Assembly (NCBI GenBank): GCA_937858365.1
Contig: CALLYK010000065.1
Coordinates: forward strand, 1-37,660
Reading direction: 5' to 3'
Source: an uncultured Isosphaeraceae bacterium
GTDB taxonomy: Bacteria; Planctomycetota; Planctomycetia; Isosphaerales; Isosphaeraceae
DNA length: 37,660 bases
Position numbers and translations under genes: made by a program. Shown here piece by piece: positions 7,013 to 15,133 of the stretch; within the stretch, counting starts at the first letter, position 1, and each line of letters starts with the position of its first letter. A model generated the notes under the pieces. The model ran no database searches and was not told the origin of the DNA. It saw only the letters and a program-made list of their open reading frames with translations.

Positions 7013-10000
7013 ATGCCACGAATTTCTCGCCTGAACCGTCGGGCCGCCGTGATGATGGCGGTGGTCGCCACCCTTTGCCTCGCCCTGGGATTGGGGCTCT
7101 GGTTCACGCAAACGGGGCGAGTGCGTCGGGCCGCCCTCGACTCGGTCCAGCGCCTCCTGGAAGAGGGGGATGCTTCCCGCGACGAGGCGATCAAGCAACT
7201 GGACCAGCTCTTGAAAAACTGGCCCAAAGACCGTGAGGCCCTTCAGCTCATCGCCAAGGCCAGCGCCCAGAAGGTCCTGGTCGACAAGAAGCTCGAATCG
7301 TTGGGGCAACTCTTTCAAACGATCGACTACAACGAGCAGGTCTTGCGGCACCTCGGGACGGATTCCCGCGCCGATCTGGCCGACATCCAGGAGGTCCGCA
7401 CTCGGCTCGTGAACCTCTATCTGATCCAGGCCGAGATGATCCCGTTGACGCGGGTTTACTCGGGCGCGCCGGAGCTCCGGGAGGACGACCCATCGCCACT
7501 GGCCCTGAAACTGGCGCGGCAGGTCGTGGACGACGAATTGTCCCTGGCGGAACGGGAGTCGAGGACGGTCAAGCCGTCAGTGTGCCGGCTCCAAGCGATG
7601 GCCCTGGAAGGCGTGCTCAAGTCCGCCGCCTCCACCCAGGAAGTCGAAGAGGTGATCACGGCCTATCGGACCGCGCTGTTGGGTGGAAACCAGAAGAGTT
7701 ACAACCTGTCACCCGAGAAGTCGAAGTTCTGCCCAGGGGACCTGGGCGACGATCTGGCGTCGTCGCGACTGATGGGCCTGTACGTCACCCACGATCGGCG
7801 GACCGACGCGGTGGAATTGTTCGACCGGATCGCGCGCGACAACCCCAATTCGGCATCCATTCACTTGCTGGGTTACAACACGTATCGGCATTTCGCCTCG
7901 GAAGGACGACGCACGGTGCCGCCCGCGCCGGAAGACCGCATCAAACGGGACGAGCAACGGGCCAAGGAAGAACTCGACGCGGCCGTCAAGATCGCCGAGG
8001 AAGGGGCCGAACCACTCGTCGCGCGGAACGTCGTGCTCACGGCCGCCGAGGCGGCGCTTCAACGGGGTAACGGGCAGCTCGCGCGTACTTATCTCGACCG
8101 AATACCTGAGGAGTCGCGGCGTGGCGACCCCATGATCGCCTTCCTGGAAGGTCTCATCGCCTTGGCCGAAGAGCGACCCCAGGGGACGATGGAGATCTGG
8201 CGAAGGGGCCTGATCGATACGGGAGGGACGAGCCCGCCCTTGACCTGGTGGCTCGCCTATTTCCAACTCCAGGCCAATCAATTGACCGAGGCGGAGCGTC
8301 TCATCGAACAATACCGCCGCCTCAGCGGCGCCAAGAACAAGGACCCGTTATGCGTGGTCTTGGAGGCCGGCCTCGACATCCGCGCGGGCCATCCCGACCG
8401 GGCCATCGAGAAGCTGGACCCGCTCCGTACGATCAAACTCACGACGCGGGACGAAGTGTACGCGCTACCGGTGAAAGTCGAGCTGCTCATGGGCCAGGCC
8501 CTGGAGGCCCTGAACAAGTTCGACGAGGCCCAGGCCGCTTACGATCGGGCCGTGCAACTCGCCCCGAACTCCCTGGAGGCCAGGCTCTCGCTGGCGAAGT
8601 TGCGGTCGCGACGCGACCCCGCGCGGGCCCTTCAGGACCTGGACGCGGCCCTGGCCAAGCACCCCGATAATGGGAACTTGCTGGCCATCAAGGCCCACGC
8701 CTTGCAGCAGAAACTCGCGACTTTGCCCAAGGCCGAGCGGGACTTCAAGGAACTCGACCAAGTCCTCGACCGGGCCAGGCGACTCATTCCCGACGCGCAG
8801 GAGGTCGTCCTCCTCGACGCCAATCGACTGCTCCTGGACGAGAAGCCGGAAGCGGCGGTTGAACTTCTGAGCGAGAAGGTCCGGCCGTTCTTACGTGAGG
8901 CCCCCGACAAGGGCGAACCCGTGGACGCGCGCACCAAGAGCGGAGAACTCCTGTTGATCGCCTTGGTCCAGGCCCTCAGCCGTTCCGGCCGGGAACCGCA
9001 GGCGCTTCAGGCCCTGGAGTTGGCCTCGCGGCCGTGGAACCTGGGGGACCGCGTCGACCTCCGCCTCGCCCGGGCCACCCTCTTGCTTTCGCGAGGCCGC
9101 GGACGCGACGCCCTGAGCCTCCTCGAGACCAACCGAGACGCCTTCTCGCGCTCCGATCAGGAACGGCTGGCGCAGGCCGTCGCCCGCTTCCGCCTCTCGC
9201 AAAGCGACATCGTCGGCGCCAACGCGGCCATCGCCGCCTGGTCGCGACTGGCCCCCCGCGATGAACAGCCCCGTCTCCTGCAGCTGGAACTCGCCATGCT
9301 CTGCGGCGACCAGAAACAGGGAATGGACATCCTCAGGGCCCTCAAGGCCCGGCGCGCCGCCGACCCCAACGAAGACACACGCACGGTCGACAACGTTCTG
9401 GACCTGGCCGAGGCCGCCTACCGGATCCGCGAGCTTGAGTCGGCGAGGTCCTCCCGCATGACCGAGGAACGCGAGAAGGCCCTCAAGGACATCGACAACC
9501 TGCTCAGCAACGTTCGAATGAACCACGGCGACAAGGTCCCCACGTTCTCGCTCTTGCGGGGCCGCTTCGAGGAACTTCGCGGCAACGCCGGCTTGGCGAT
9601 CCAGGCCTATCAACTCGCCTGGAACAACGGGCAAGGCACGCCGTCGGCCTTCCCGCGCCTCGTCGGACTCCTCGCTCGCGACCCAGCGGCGAACGGTGAA
9701 GCCCTCGCTCGCCTGCGCGCCCAAATGGCCGGTGGTGTCCTCGACCCCCTCGCCGTGCCCATGACGCGGGCCGCCACCGACCCGACCGCCATCGTCCAAC
9801 TCGCCGGCGAGGCGGTCCGGTCCTCGGCAATGACCACGTCCCGCCGACTCGAATGGGCCAACCGGTTCATCCAGCTTCATCAACTCGAACAGGCCGAAGC
9901 GACCCTGAAGAGCATCACGGACGAACGCCCCGCTCAAGAAGACGGCTGGCTCGACCTCGTCCGCGTCCGGGCCCTCCGTGGGGCCGACACCACCGCCACC

Positions 10001-11584
10001 ATCGCGCAGGCCAAGAAGGCCGTGAAGACCGCCCACCCCGACCTCTTCGAGGCCCGTTGCCTCTGGTGCGCGCAAGACCGCGCGGGGGCCGACCGTGCCT
10101 ATCGACGCATCCTCGAACGCGACCCGAACAACCTCGACGCCTTGAGTGACGCCTCGATCCTGGCCAAGGAGCGCGGCGACCTCGGGCGCTCCATCGAACT
10201 CCTTCGCAAGATTTGTCACGTCGCCCCCGACCGCAAGGTCGCGTTCCTGGACCTCGCCACCGCCCTTTCCGAAACGGCCATTGAGGCCAACTGGGAAGAG
10301 GCCGCGAAAGTCCTCGGCCCTGAGCGACCCGACGAGACCTTGGACGAACGGATCGCCAGGGCCCTCGTCCTGGCCCGGGCGCCGGGCACCGACCGCAAGG
10401 TCCGCGCCGTCCAGTACCTTGAGGCCCTCCTGGCCGACTTCCCGGGAGACGACCCTCGCACTTCCCTACTCCGCAAGCAACTGGCGAGGGAATACCTCGC
10501 GACACGCCAGCCCGATCGCGCCTACGACACGATCCTGCCCCTGGTCGTGAGCGTGGACGACACCACCGCCCTGGGTCTATGCGCCGAGGCCCTCGTCGCC
10601 CTCCGTAGATTCGAAGAGGCCGAGTCCCGGGTCCTCCGACTCGAACAGGTCGAGCCAGGCAGCGCCTTGGCCGTCCGTTCCCGGCTGGCGCTGATCGTGG
10701 CTCGGTCCGGCGGCACCAAACCGATCGCCGCGATGGTCGCGGCCGTCGAGTCCCAGGTCCCTCTTGAATCGACCGCATTGGGTGAGAACGTCCAGGCCCT
10801 CGCCCGGGCCGTGTTTGACCTGGCCATAAGCGAAAACCCGCCCGCGTTGGACGAGGCCGAGAAGGTCGCCCGCCTCCTGATGATCAAGGTCCCAGGCACG
10901 GGCTGGATGGGGGCCGCCGTGCAGGCACGTCGCGGACAGACTGAGAAGGCCCTCGATCTTTGCCTCGAGGCGGCCAAGCAAGCGGAGGGGAAAGACCGCG
11001 TGGACGCCGCCCGGGTCGCCTCGGAGATCGCCCTGGCACCAGGCGCCTCGGCCGACCAGTTCGCCAAGGCCGAGGCTGTGCTGGCGCTGGCCAAAGGGAA
11101 GGGGCCCGCCACCGCCGACCTCTTCGTCGTCGAGAGCATGATGCGCCATCATCAAGGGAAGTTTGAGGACGAGGCCAAGCTCTGCCGCCAGGCCCTGGCC
11201 CTGGCGCCCGATAACGCGATCGCCGCGAACAACCTGGCCTGGGTCCTCGCCGAGGCCCTCAATCAGCCTGCCGAAGGACTCGTGCTGATCGACGACCTCA
11301 TCACCAAACTCGGCCGGAAGCCCGGTTTGGTGGACACTCGCGGCATCGTGCTCCTCCGCCTCGGCCGGACCGACGCCGCCATCGCCGACCTCGTGGAGGC
11401 GGCCCGAGGCGCACCCTCCGCGTCGGCCTTCTTCCATCTGGCTCGAGCCTACGCTCAGGCCGGCAAAGACGCGGAACTAAAAGACGCCCGCGAGCGAGCC
11501 AAGAAGGCGAACATCCGACCCGAAGACCTGGACATTACCGAGCGCGACCAACTCGGCAAGGTGATGGGCATGAGCGCGAATTGA
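7013..11584 (+). CDS. giant membrane-anchored TPR protein, 1523 aa
   Basis: The N-terminus is basic and then hydrophobic (about residues 11-32, with AVVATLCLALGLGLWF), a single signal-anchor helix that would place the remaining ~1490 residues outside the cytoplasm. These are helix-pair repeats of TPR type through nearly the whole length, for example FDEAQAAYDRAVQLAPNSLE and PDNGNLLAIKAHALQ, with typical A/G/P spacing. There is no catalytic domain. The final ~130 residues (ANNLAWVLAE to TRGIVLLRLGRTDAAI) resemble the end of the truncated gene at 1-873. Such proteins act as scaffolds and are common in planctomycetes, sometimes near exopolysaccharide or exosortase loci; no such genes are adjacent. 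The start at 7013 is supported by the anchor but has no strong ribosome binding site. Confidence 0.88.
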   Translation: MPRISRLNRRAAVMMAVVATLCLALGLGLWFTQTGRVRRAALDSVQRLLEEGDASRDEAIKQLDQLLKNWPKDREALQLIAKASAQKVLVDKKLESLGQLFQTIDYNEQVLRHLGTDSRADLADIQEVRTRLVNLYLIQAEMIPLTRVYSGAPELREDDPSPLALKLARQVVDDELSLAERESRTVKPSVCRLQAMALEGVLKSAASTQEVEEVITAYRTALLGGNQKSYNLSPEKSKFCPGDLGDDLASSRLMGLYVTHDRRTDAVELFDRIARDNPNSASIHLLGYNTYRHFASEGRRTVPPAPEDRIKRDEQRAKEELDAAVKIAEEGAEPLVARNVVLTAAEAALQRGNGQLARTYLDRIPEESRRGDPMIAFLEGLIALAEERPQGTMEIWRRGLIDTGGTSPPLTWWLAYFQLQANQLTEAERLIEQYRRLSGAKNKDPLCVVLEAGLDIRAGHPDRAIEKLDPLRTIKLTTRDEVYALPVKVELLMGQALEALNKFDEAQAAYDRAVQLAPNSLEARLSLAKLRSRRDPARALQDLDAALAKHPDNGNLLAIKAHALQQKLATLPKAERDFKELDQVLDRARRLIPDAQEVVLLDANRLLLDEKPEAAVELLSEKVRPFLREAPDKGEPVDARTKSGELLLIALVQALSRSGREPQALQALELASRPWNLGDRVDLRLARATLLLSRGRGRDALSLLETNRDAFSRSDQERLAQAVARFRLSQSDIVGANAAIAAWSRLAPRDEQPRLLQLELAMLCGDQKQGMDILRALKARRAADPNEDTRTVDNVLDLAEAAYRIRELESARSSRMTEEREKALKDIDNLLSNVRMNHGDKVPTFSLLRGRFEELRGNAGLAIQAYQLAWNNGQGTPSAFPRLVGLLARDPAANGEALARLRAQMAGGVLDPLAVPMTRAATDPTAIVQLAGEAVRSSAMTTSRRLEWANRFIQLHQLEQAEATLKSITDERPAQEDGWLDLVRVRALRGADTTATIAQAKKAVKTAHPDLFEARCLWCAQDRAGADRAYRRILERDPNNLDALSDASILAKERGDLGRSIELLRKICHVAPDRKVAFLDLATALSETAIEANWEEAAKVLGPERPDETLDERIARALVLARAPGTDRKVRAVQYLEALLADFPGDDPRTSLLRKQLAREYLATRQPDRAYDTILPLVVSVDDTTALGLCAEALVALRRFEEAESRVLRLEQVEPGSALAVRSRLALIVARSGGTKPIAAMVAAVESQVPLESTALGENVQALARAVFDLAISENPPALDEAEKVARLLMIKVPGTGWMGAAVQARRGQTEKALDLCLEAAKQAEGKDRVDAARVASEIALAPGASADQFAKAEAVLALAKGKGPATADLFVVESMMRHHQGKFEDEAKLCRQALALAPDNAIAANNLAWVLAEALNQPAEGLVLIDDLITKLGRKPGLVDTRGIVLLRLGRTDAAIADLVEAARGAPSASAFFHLARAYAQAGKDAELKDARERAKKANIRPEDLDITERDQLGKVMGMSAN

Positions 11585-11597
11585 CCCAAACGCATTC

Positions 11598-11634
11598 GAA
11601 GGCAAGTCCATCCATGAACGATGGGCATGCCTTC
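11598..11634. terminator. bidirectional terminator hairpin
   Basis: GAAGGCA at 11598-11604 pairs with TGCCTTC at 11628-11634; inside, after an A·A mismatch, GTCCAT pairs with ATGGGC (one G·T), leaving a nine-base loop. This strong imperfect hairpin sits between two convergent genes, 14 bases after the stop of the TPR gene, which is the usual place for a shared terminator. No U-tract follows. Confidence 0.55.
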
Positions 11635-11645
11635 ACCACGGGCCG

Positions 11646-12188
11646 TCACCAGGAATAGCCCGGCCCGTAGCCGCCCATGCCCCTGGCCCCGTAGTTCGTC
11701 CCGAAACCGAGGCTGGGGGTCACGCCGGGTCCGTAGTAAGAACCTCCGTAACCGCTCACCACATAGGACGGGGCCGTCATGTTGTAGCCGGGATAGCCGT
11801 AATAGGAGGCATAAGCCCCGTAGCCATACGCGGGTGAGCCGAAGCTGCTGCTGTAGCCGTAGCCGGGATAACCGTAAAGACCCGCGTAGGCGCCGGAACC
11901 GGTCGCGGGCGGGCCGTAACCGTTCGAGTAGCCCGAGGCACGGTATCCAGGTACGGCCGGCAAGGCCACGGCCGGAGTGGATTGCGGGACGTTGATGATG
12001 ATCCTGGTCGATCCGGAAGCGGCCGGGGCGCGACGCGGCTCGGGCCGAACGACGGCGCCCGACTGGGGACGACGTGCCACGTTCTGGTCGACACGAGGCT
12101 GCGCGGGAGTCTGGGCTGCGGCGGGACCCGCGGGCCCGGCCAGCCAGAGCACCAGCACCCATCCCAGGCTGCGCGCGGTCCATGTCAT
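11646..12188 (-). CDS. secreted Gly/Tyr-rich repeat protein C (operon gene 3)
   Basis: A 180-residue exported protein. ATG 12188 is chosen because GAGGAG lies seven bases before it and it opens directly on a signal peptide (MTWTARSLGWVLVLWLAG, then GPAGPAAAQ). After a Pro/Arg-rich linker and a short strand TRIIINVP, the second half is low complexity with irregular Tyr-Gly repeats such as LYGYPGYGYSS, YGYGAYASYYGYPGYN and GYGGSYYGPG. There are no cysteines in that part. Function is unknown; Tyr/Gly-rich exported proteins can be structural or adhesive, which is inference. It is the last of three like genes, 28 bases after the second. Confidence 0.72.
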   Translation of the reverse strand: MTWTARSLGWVLVLWLAGPAGPAAAQTPAQPRVDQNVARRPQSGAVVRPEPRRAPAASGSTRIIINVPQSTPAVALPAVPGYRASGYSNGYGPPATGSGAYAGLYGYPGYGYSSSFGSPAYGYGAYASYYGYPGYNMTAPSYVVSGYGGSYYGPGVTPSLGFGTNYGARGMGGYGPGYSW

Positions 12189-12216
12189 GGCGTCGCTCCT
12201 CATCGTCTCATCTCGG

Positions 12217-12708
12217 TCAATAGACCGGTCCCACATAGGTCCAAGGGCCGTAACCCGCGTTCCCCACGCCGATCGTGAGGCCCGGGGTCATGGTGCCATA
12301 CCCCCCCTGCGCACCGCCGTAATACTGGTAATTGTAGCTCGGTATCCCAAACGTGCCGTAAGGACCCGGCGAGGCAGCCGCGTTGAAGTTCGGGTCGTAC
12401 CGGCCGGCGCCGTACGCATAGGGGGCCACGTATGGACTGACGACCGCCGACCCATAAGCGGGCACGTACCCCGACCCTCCGGGAGGGCGGAAATACGCGG
12501 CGTTCGTGTAACCATAGGTCACGACGGGAGTGGCCGGTCGAATGTTCACGGAAATGTTCGACCGGTCCGTTCGCACCACCTTGGGAGCGTTGGGATTGAC
12601 CCGCGCAACCGGCGGCCGGACGATTTGCTGGGCCTGGATACTCGCCCCGCCCAGAAGCAGCGCGACGATCCCTGCGCCCCTGAGAAAACCTGCTCGCAAC
12701 TCAATCAT
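12217..12708 (-). CDS. secreted Gly/Tyr-rich protein B (operon gene 2)
   Basis: A 163-residue exported protein starting at ATG 12708, which opens a signal peptide (MIELRAGFLRGAGIVALLLG, then GASIQAQ). A conserved-looking segment with Arg/Val/Pro (IVRPPVARVNPNAPKVV, SNISVNIRPATPV) is followed by Tyr-Gly-Ala-rich sequence such as YVAPYAYGAGRYDPN and YNYQYYGGAQGGYG, ending in GYGPWTYVGPVY. The frame is open to 12804, but that extension overlaps the upstream gene and is not protein-like. It starts 16 bases after gene 1 of the set, so co-transcription and perhaps translational coupling are likely. The short NIRPATPV/IIINVP segments in B and C may be a shared N-terminal motif. Confidence 0.7.
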   Translation of the reverse strand: MIELRAGFLRGAGIVALLLGGASIQAQQIVRPPVARVNPNAPKVVRTDRSNISVNIRPATPVVTYGYTNAAYFRPPGGSGYVPAYGSAVVSPYVAPYAYGAGRYDPNFNAAASPGPYGTFGIPSYNYQYYGGAQGGYGTMTPGLTIGVGNAGYGPWTYVGPVY

Positions 12709-12724
12709 GGTGGACCCGACCCGA

Positions 12725-13207
12725 TCAGGGGCCGAAGACGACCCCGGAGTTGAACCCGGTGGAAGAGCCGAATGTGCCGAAGCCTCGATTGAAGGGTACA
12801 CCAAATCCGCCGTATTGGCCGGAATAGGAGCCGTAAGTCGTCATGCCGAAGCCGGTGGCGTTGCTGACGTACGTCGAGTTGTAGTAGGGAAGCTGAACAT
12901 AAGCGTTCCCCGTGGCCCCCGAGACCGCGTAAGGAACCGGCCAGGTCGTGAACCCGTAGCCGCCGCCGTATCCGTATCCGCTCCCATAATTGTGATTGTA
13001 AACGGGATACCCCGTGCCGTAGGCACTCGGCGGAAGCCCGTTGCTCCGCCAGTTCGGGTTGAAGCGTTGCACACCGCCGACCGGACCGGCCGGGTAGTTC
13101 GACGGACTCCCCGGGACGTAGCCTCGCTGCTGGGCCCGGCATTCGGTCGCCAGGCCCGCGAACAGGAACAAGCCGATGAACAGGGTGGTCCCCAAAGCTC
13201 GACGCAC
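12725..13207 (-). CDS. secreted Gly/Tyr-rich protein A (operon gene 1)
   Basis: A 160-residue exported protein. The GTG start at 13207 has a strong GAGGAGG ribosome binding site a few bases upstream and begins a signal peptide (MRRALGTTLFIGLFLFAGLA, then TECRAQ). The mature part is rich in Gly, Tyr, Asn and Ser, with runs such as YNHNYGSGYGYGGGYG, LPYYNSTYVSNATGFG and GSYSGQYGGFGVPF. It is the promoter-proximal gene of the three. Composition resembles that of proteins B and C but they do not align end to end. No enzyme motif is seen, and a cell-envelope or extracellular structural role is only a guess. Confidence 0.72.
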   Translation of the reverse strand: MRRALGTTLFIGLFLFAGLATECRAQQRGYVPGSPSNYPAGPVGGVQRFNPNWRSNGLPPSAYGTGYPVYNHNYGSGYGYGGGYGFTTWPVPYAVSGATGNAYVQLPYYNSTYVSNATGFGMTTYGSYSGQYGGFGVPFNRGFGTFGSSTGFNSGVVFGP

Positions 13208-13250
13208 GGCGGCCTCCTCTCGTTCCGTCGCGACGCTCTTTCCCCTTCAA

Positions 13251-13333
13251 CGGACCAGGCCGGCGACAAGGACCAGGCGCCGGGGGATTGCATTGCGACT
13301 CTTTGATCTTGGTCCGACACAATGCCCGGCGCC
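13251..13333. promoter_or_regulatory. repeat-rich, foldable leader upstream of the Gly/Tyr operon
   Basis: Within the 250-base gap before the operon, GGCGCCGGG (13276-13284) pairs perfectly with CCCGGCGCC (13325-13333). The stem continues as ATTG (13287-13290) with CAAT (13320-13323) across a small bulge. CGGACCA (13251-13257) and GGACCA (13270-13275) are both complementary to TGGTCC(G) at 13310-13316 inside the loop. This permits a pseudoknot or two competing folds. It lies about 45-125 bases upstream of the GTG at 13207 and could be a 5' leader element or a terminator for upstream transcription. Function is untested. Confidence 0.4.
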
Positions 13334-13457
13334 AAGCGCCGGAAACGGTGCCTGCCGGATTTCCACATAAGCTAACGAAGATCTTCGCGAGCACTAATGG
13401 CCGCCATTTTCGCCGAAGGGCGACCGGCACTAGGAGAGACGACCGGACCCTCCCTTC

Positions 13458-13664
13458 TCAACTCGCCTGACGACGGAGTTCACGGACAAGGCGATCGGTC
13501 CGTTTGTCTTCGTCGCGATTGAGGACCACCAGGACGGCCCAGACCGCCGCGACCGGCCAGCCGATCAGGGTCAACATCAAGACGAGACTCAGCAGGGCCT
13601 GAAACCACTTGCCCGCAAGAAAGAGTCCCAAAGGCGGCAGCAAGATCGCGATCAAGTAGCGCAT
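13458..13664 (-). CDS. YqaE/Pmp3-family small membrane protein
   Basis: A 68-residue protein with two transmembrane helices: MRYLIAILLPPLGLFLAGKW and the segment LSLVLMLTLIGWPVAAVWAV. The Pro-Pro-Leu-Gly in the first helix and the IGWPVAAVWA in the second are typical of Pmp3/YqaE proteolipids, which affect membrane potential and stress tolerance in other organisms. A charged tail (RDEDKRTDRLVRELRRQAS) follows, which is longer than in minimal family members. ATG 13664 is preferred because GAGGAGG precedes it by about six bases; the ATG at 13679 lies upstream of that site. It is on the same strand as the Gly/Tyr operon but 250 bases upstream, so co-transcription is uncertain. Confidence 0.82.
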   Translation of the reverse strand: MRYLIAILLPPLGLFLAGKWFQALLSLVLMLTLIGWPVAAVWAVLVVLNRDEDKRTDRLVRELRRQAS

Positions 13665-13828
13665 CGGTGGCCTCCTCATTGTCGCCCACGCGGCGACCTC
13701 ATGGAGAGATTCGTTCGCGCCGGAAGAATGTTCGGCCGAAATGGGAACTGGCGGCGCCCGGCCTGGGTCCGTAATCTTATCGGGTCTACCGGTTGCAAGC
13801 GACCGATGCCAATCGAGCTCCTCCCGCC

Positions 13829-14671
13829 ATGATTGACGTCCATATCCACGTTTCGCCCTCGGGACTCAACGGCCCCGGCAATGATGAGGACATTCAGCTT
13901 CGTCATCCTCCCGACGTCGTCGCGGAATCAGTCCGGGGCCAGATGCGCGAGGCCCGCGTAGAGCAGGCCCTAGGTATGGGCCGATGGAACGCCCCCCCCG
14001 ACGACCCGCTCGGCATCAACGGCATCCTGCGCGTGGCCGCCCTGGTCCCCCGCCTTCACGCCGTCGGCGCGGCCGACCCCACACGCGTCGATCGGGACCA
14101 CATGCGCCGGGCCGCCGAGACCCTCAAGACCGGCAAGGCGGTGGCCTTAAAGGTCTATCTCGGCTATCTCCCCTACGGACCGGATGATCCCGGATACCGT
14201 CCCTATTACGAGCTCGCCGAGGAATTCAACATTCCCGTCATCTTCCACACGGGAGACACCTTCTCGACCACGGCGCGCTTGAAATACGCCCGCCCGCTGG
14301 CCATCGACGACGTGGCGGTCGACCACCCCGGCCTCAAGATCGTCATGGCCCACTTCGGCAACCCGTGGCTGCTGGAGACGGCCGAAGTAGTTTATAAAAA
14401 CAAGAACGTCTGGGCCGACCTCTCGGGTTTGATCGTCGCCGACCCCGAGGACCTGCGCTCGGAAGAGAAACGGGCCGGCATCGAAGACGTCATCGACCGC
14501 GTGGCCGCCGCGGTCCGCTTCACGGAGAAGTTCGACCGGGTCCTCTTCGGCAGCGACTGGCCCCTGGTCCCGATGGCCGCCTACCGCGATATCGTGCGCC
14601 GAATGATCCCCGGCGAACACCACGACCGCGTCTTCAAAGCAAACGCTCGCGAGCTTTTCAACTTGCCTTGA
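13829..14671 (+). CDS. amidohydrolase family metal-dependent hydrolase
   Basis: A 280-residue TIM-barrel hydrolase of the amidohydrolase-2 (COG2159) group. It opens with the metal-binding HxH motif (MIDVHIHVSP). Other ligand positions are visible as His in VIFHTGD, His in IVMAHFGNPW and the conserved Asp in VLFGSDWPLVP; Lys in VALKVYLGY may also serve. Members include decarboxylases and lactone or amide hydrolases, so the substrate is unknown. ATG 13829 is used because the open frame before it (from 13793) adds nothing family-like. No signal peptide, so the protein is cytoplasmic. The neighbours give no pathway. Confidence 0.88.
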   Translation: MIDVHIHVSPSGLNGPGNDEDIQLRHPPDVVAESVRGQMREARVEQALGMGRWNAPPDDPLGINGILRVAALVPRLHAVGAADPTRVDRDHMRRAAETLKTGKAVALKVYLGYLPYGPDDPGYRPYYELAEEFNIPVIFHTGDTFSTTARLKYARPLAIDDVAVDHPGLKIVMAHFGNPWLLETAEVVYKNKNVWADLSGLIVADPEDLRSEEKRAGIEDVIDRVAAAVRFTEKFDRVLFGSDWPLVPMAAYRDIVRRMIPGEHHDRVFKANARELFNLP

Positions 14672-14944
14672 CATGGCCTCTGGCGCGCACTCGGCTTCCC
14701 ATTTTTCAAGATCGCGCACGGAAATGGGATGAACGCGGCGCTTTGGCTGATCGATCGCGGAAACGATGAGCGAGTGCTACCGCATCTCCTAAATCCTGGA
14801 TTTCGCAGTGGATTCATCGGAGCCGTTCGCAATTTGGGCGATTGGCGCGCGAATTGCATGCATATTGCTACGCAACCAGGACCCAATGTACGAGCCCTGG
14901 TCGATTCGCCTCGTCGAAGAACACATCAGGAACAGGAGTCGGTG
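14672..14944 (+). promoter_or_regulatory. csrA leader region
   Basis: A stretch of about 270 bases with no gene, less GC-rich than its surroundings in part. Immediately before csrA two AGGA motifs lie at 14928-14931 and 14934-14937, the second being part of the ribosome binding site (AGGAG 14934-14938). CsrA binds GGA motifs in RNA, often over its own Shine-Dalgarno sequence, so autorepression is plausible. The TTGCATGCATATTGC stretch near 14856-14870 is a possible but weak promoter. Confidence 0.4.
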
Positions 14945-15133
14945 ATGCTCGTGCTCAGCAGGAAGCTCGGAGAACGGATTGTGATCGGCGACAACATCGT
15001 CCTGACGGTGGTCAAGATCGACCGGAACCAGATTCGGATCGGCATCGACGCCCCCCACGATGTTGCCGTCTTTCGCGAGGAAATCGCCCCGAAAAGCCCT
15101 CTCCGGGACGAGGCCCCGGTCATTGCCCACTGA
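14945..15133 (+). CDS. csrA: carbon storage regulator CsrA
   Basis: A 62-residue RNA-binding protein with the full family signature: MLVLSRKLGERIVIGDNI, then the beta strands IVLTVVKI and QIRIGIDAP, then DVAVFREEI. CsrA/RsmA dimers bind GGA-containing hairpins in mRNA leaders and control translation and stability of carbon-storage, motility and biofilm transcripts; in some bacteria FliW controls it, but no fliW or flagellar gene is seen here. ATG 14945 follows AGGAG at 14934-14938. The end of the gene overlaps by 14 bases with the end of the convergent isomerase gene. Confidence 0.96.
   Translation: MLVLSRKLGERIVIGDNIVLTVVKIDRNQIRIGIDAPHDVAVFREEIAPKSPLRDEAPVIAH

Noticed and set aside
8891-10219. 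Minus-strand ORF of 442 codons inside the giant TPR gene
   Set aside because: The plus strand has continuous TPR sequence here; the antisense frame is a by-product of high GC content.
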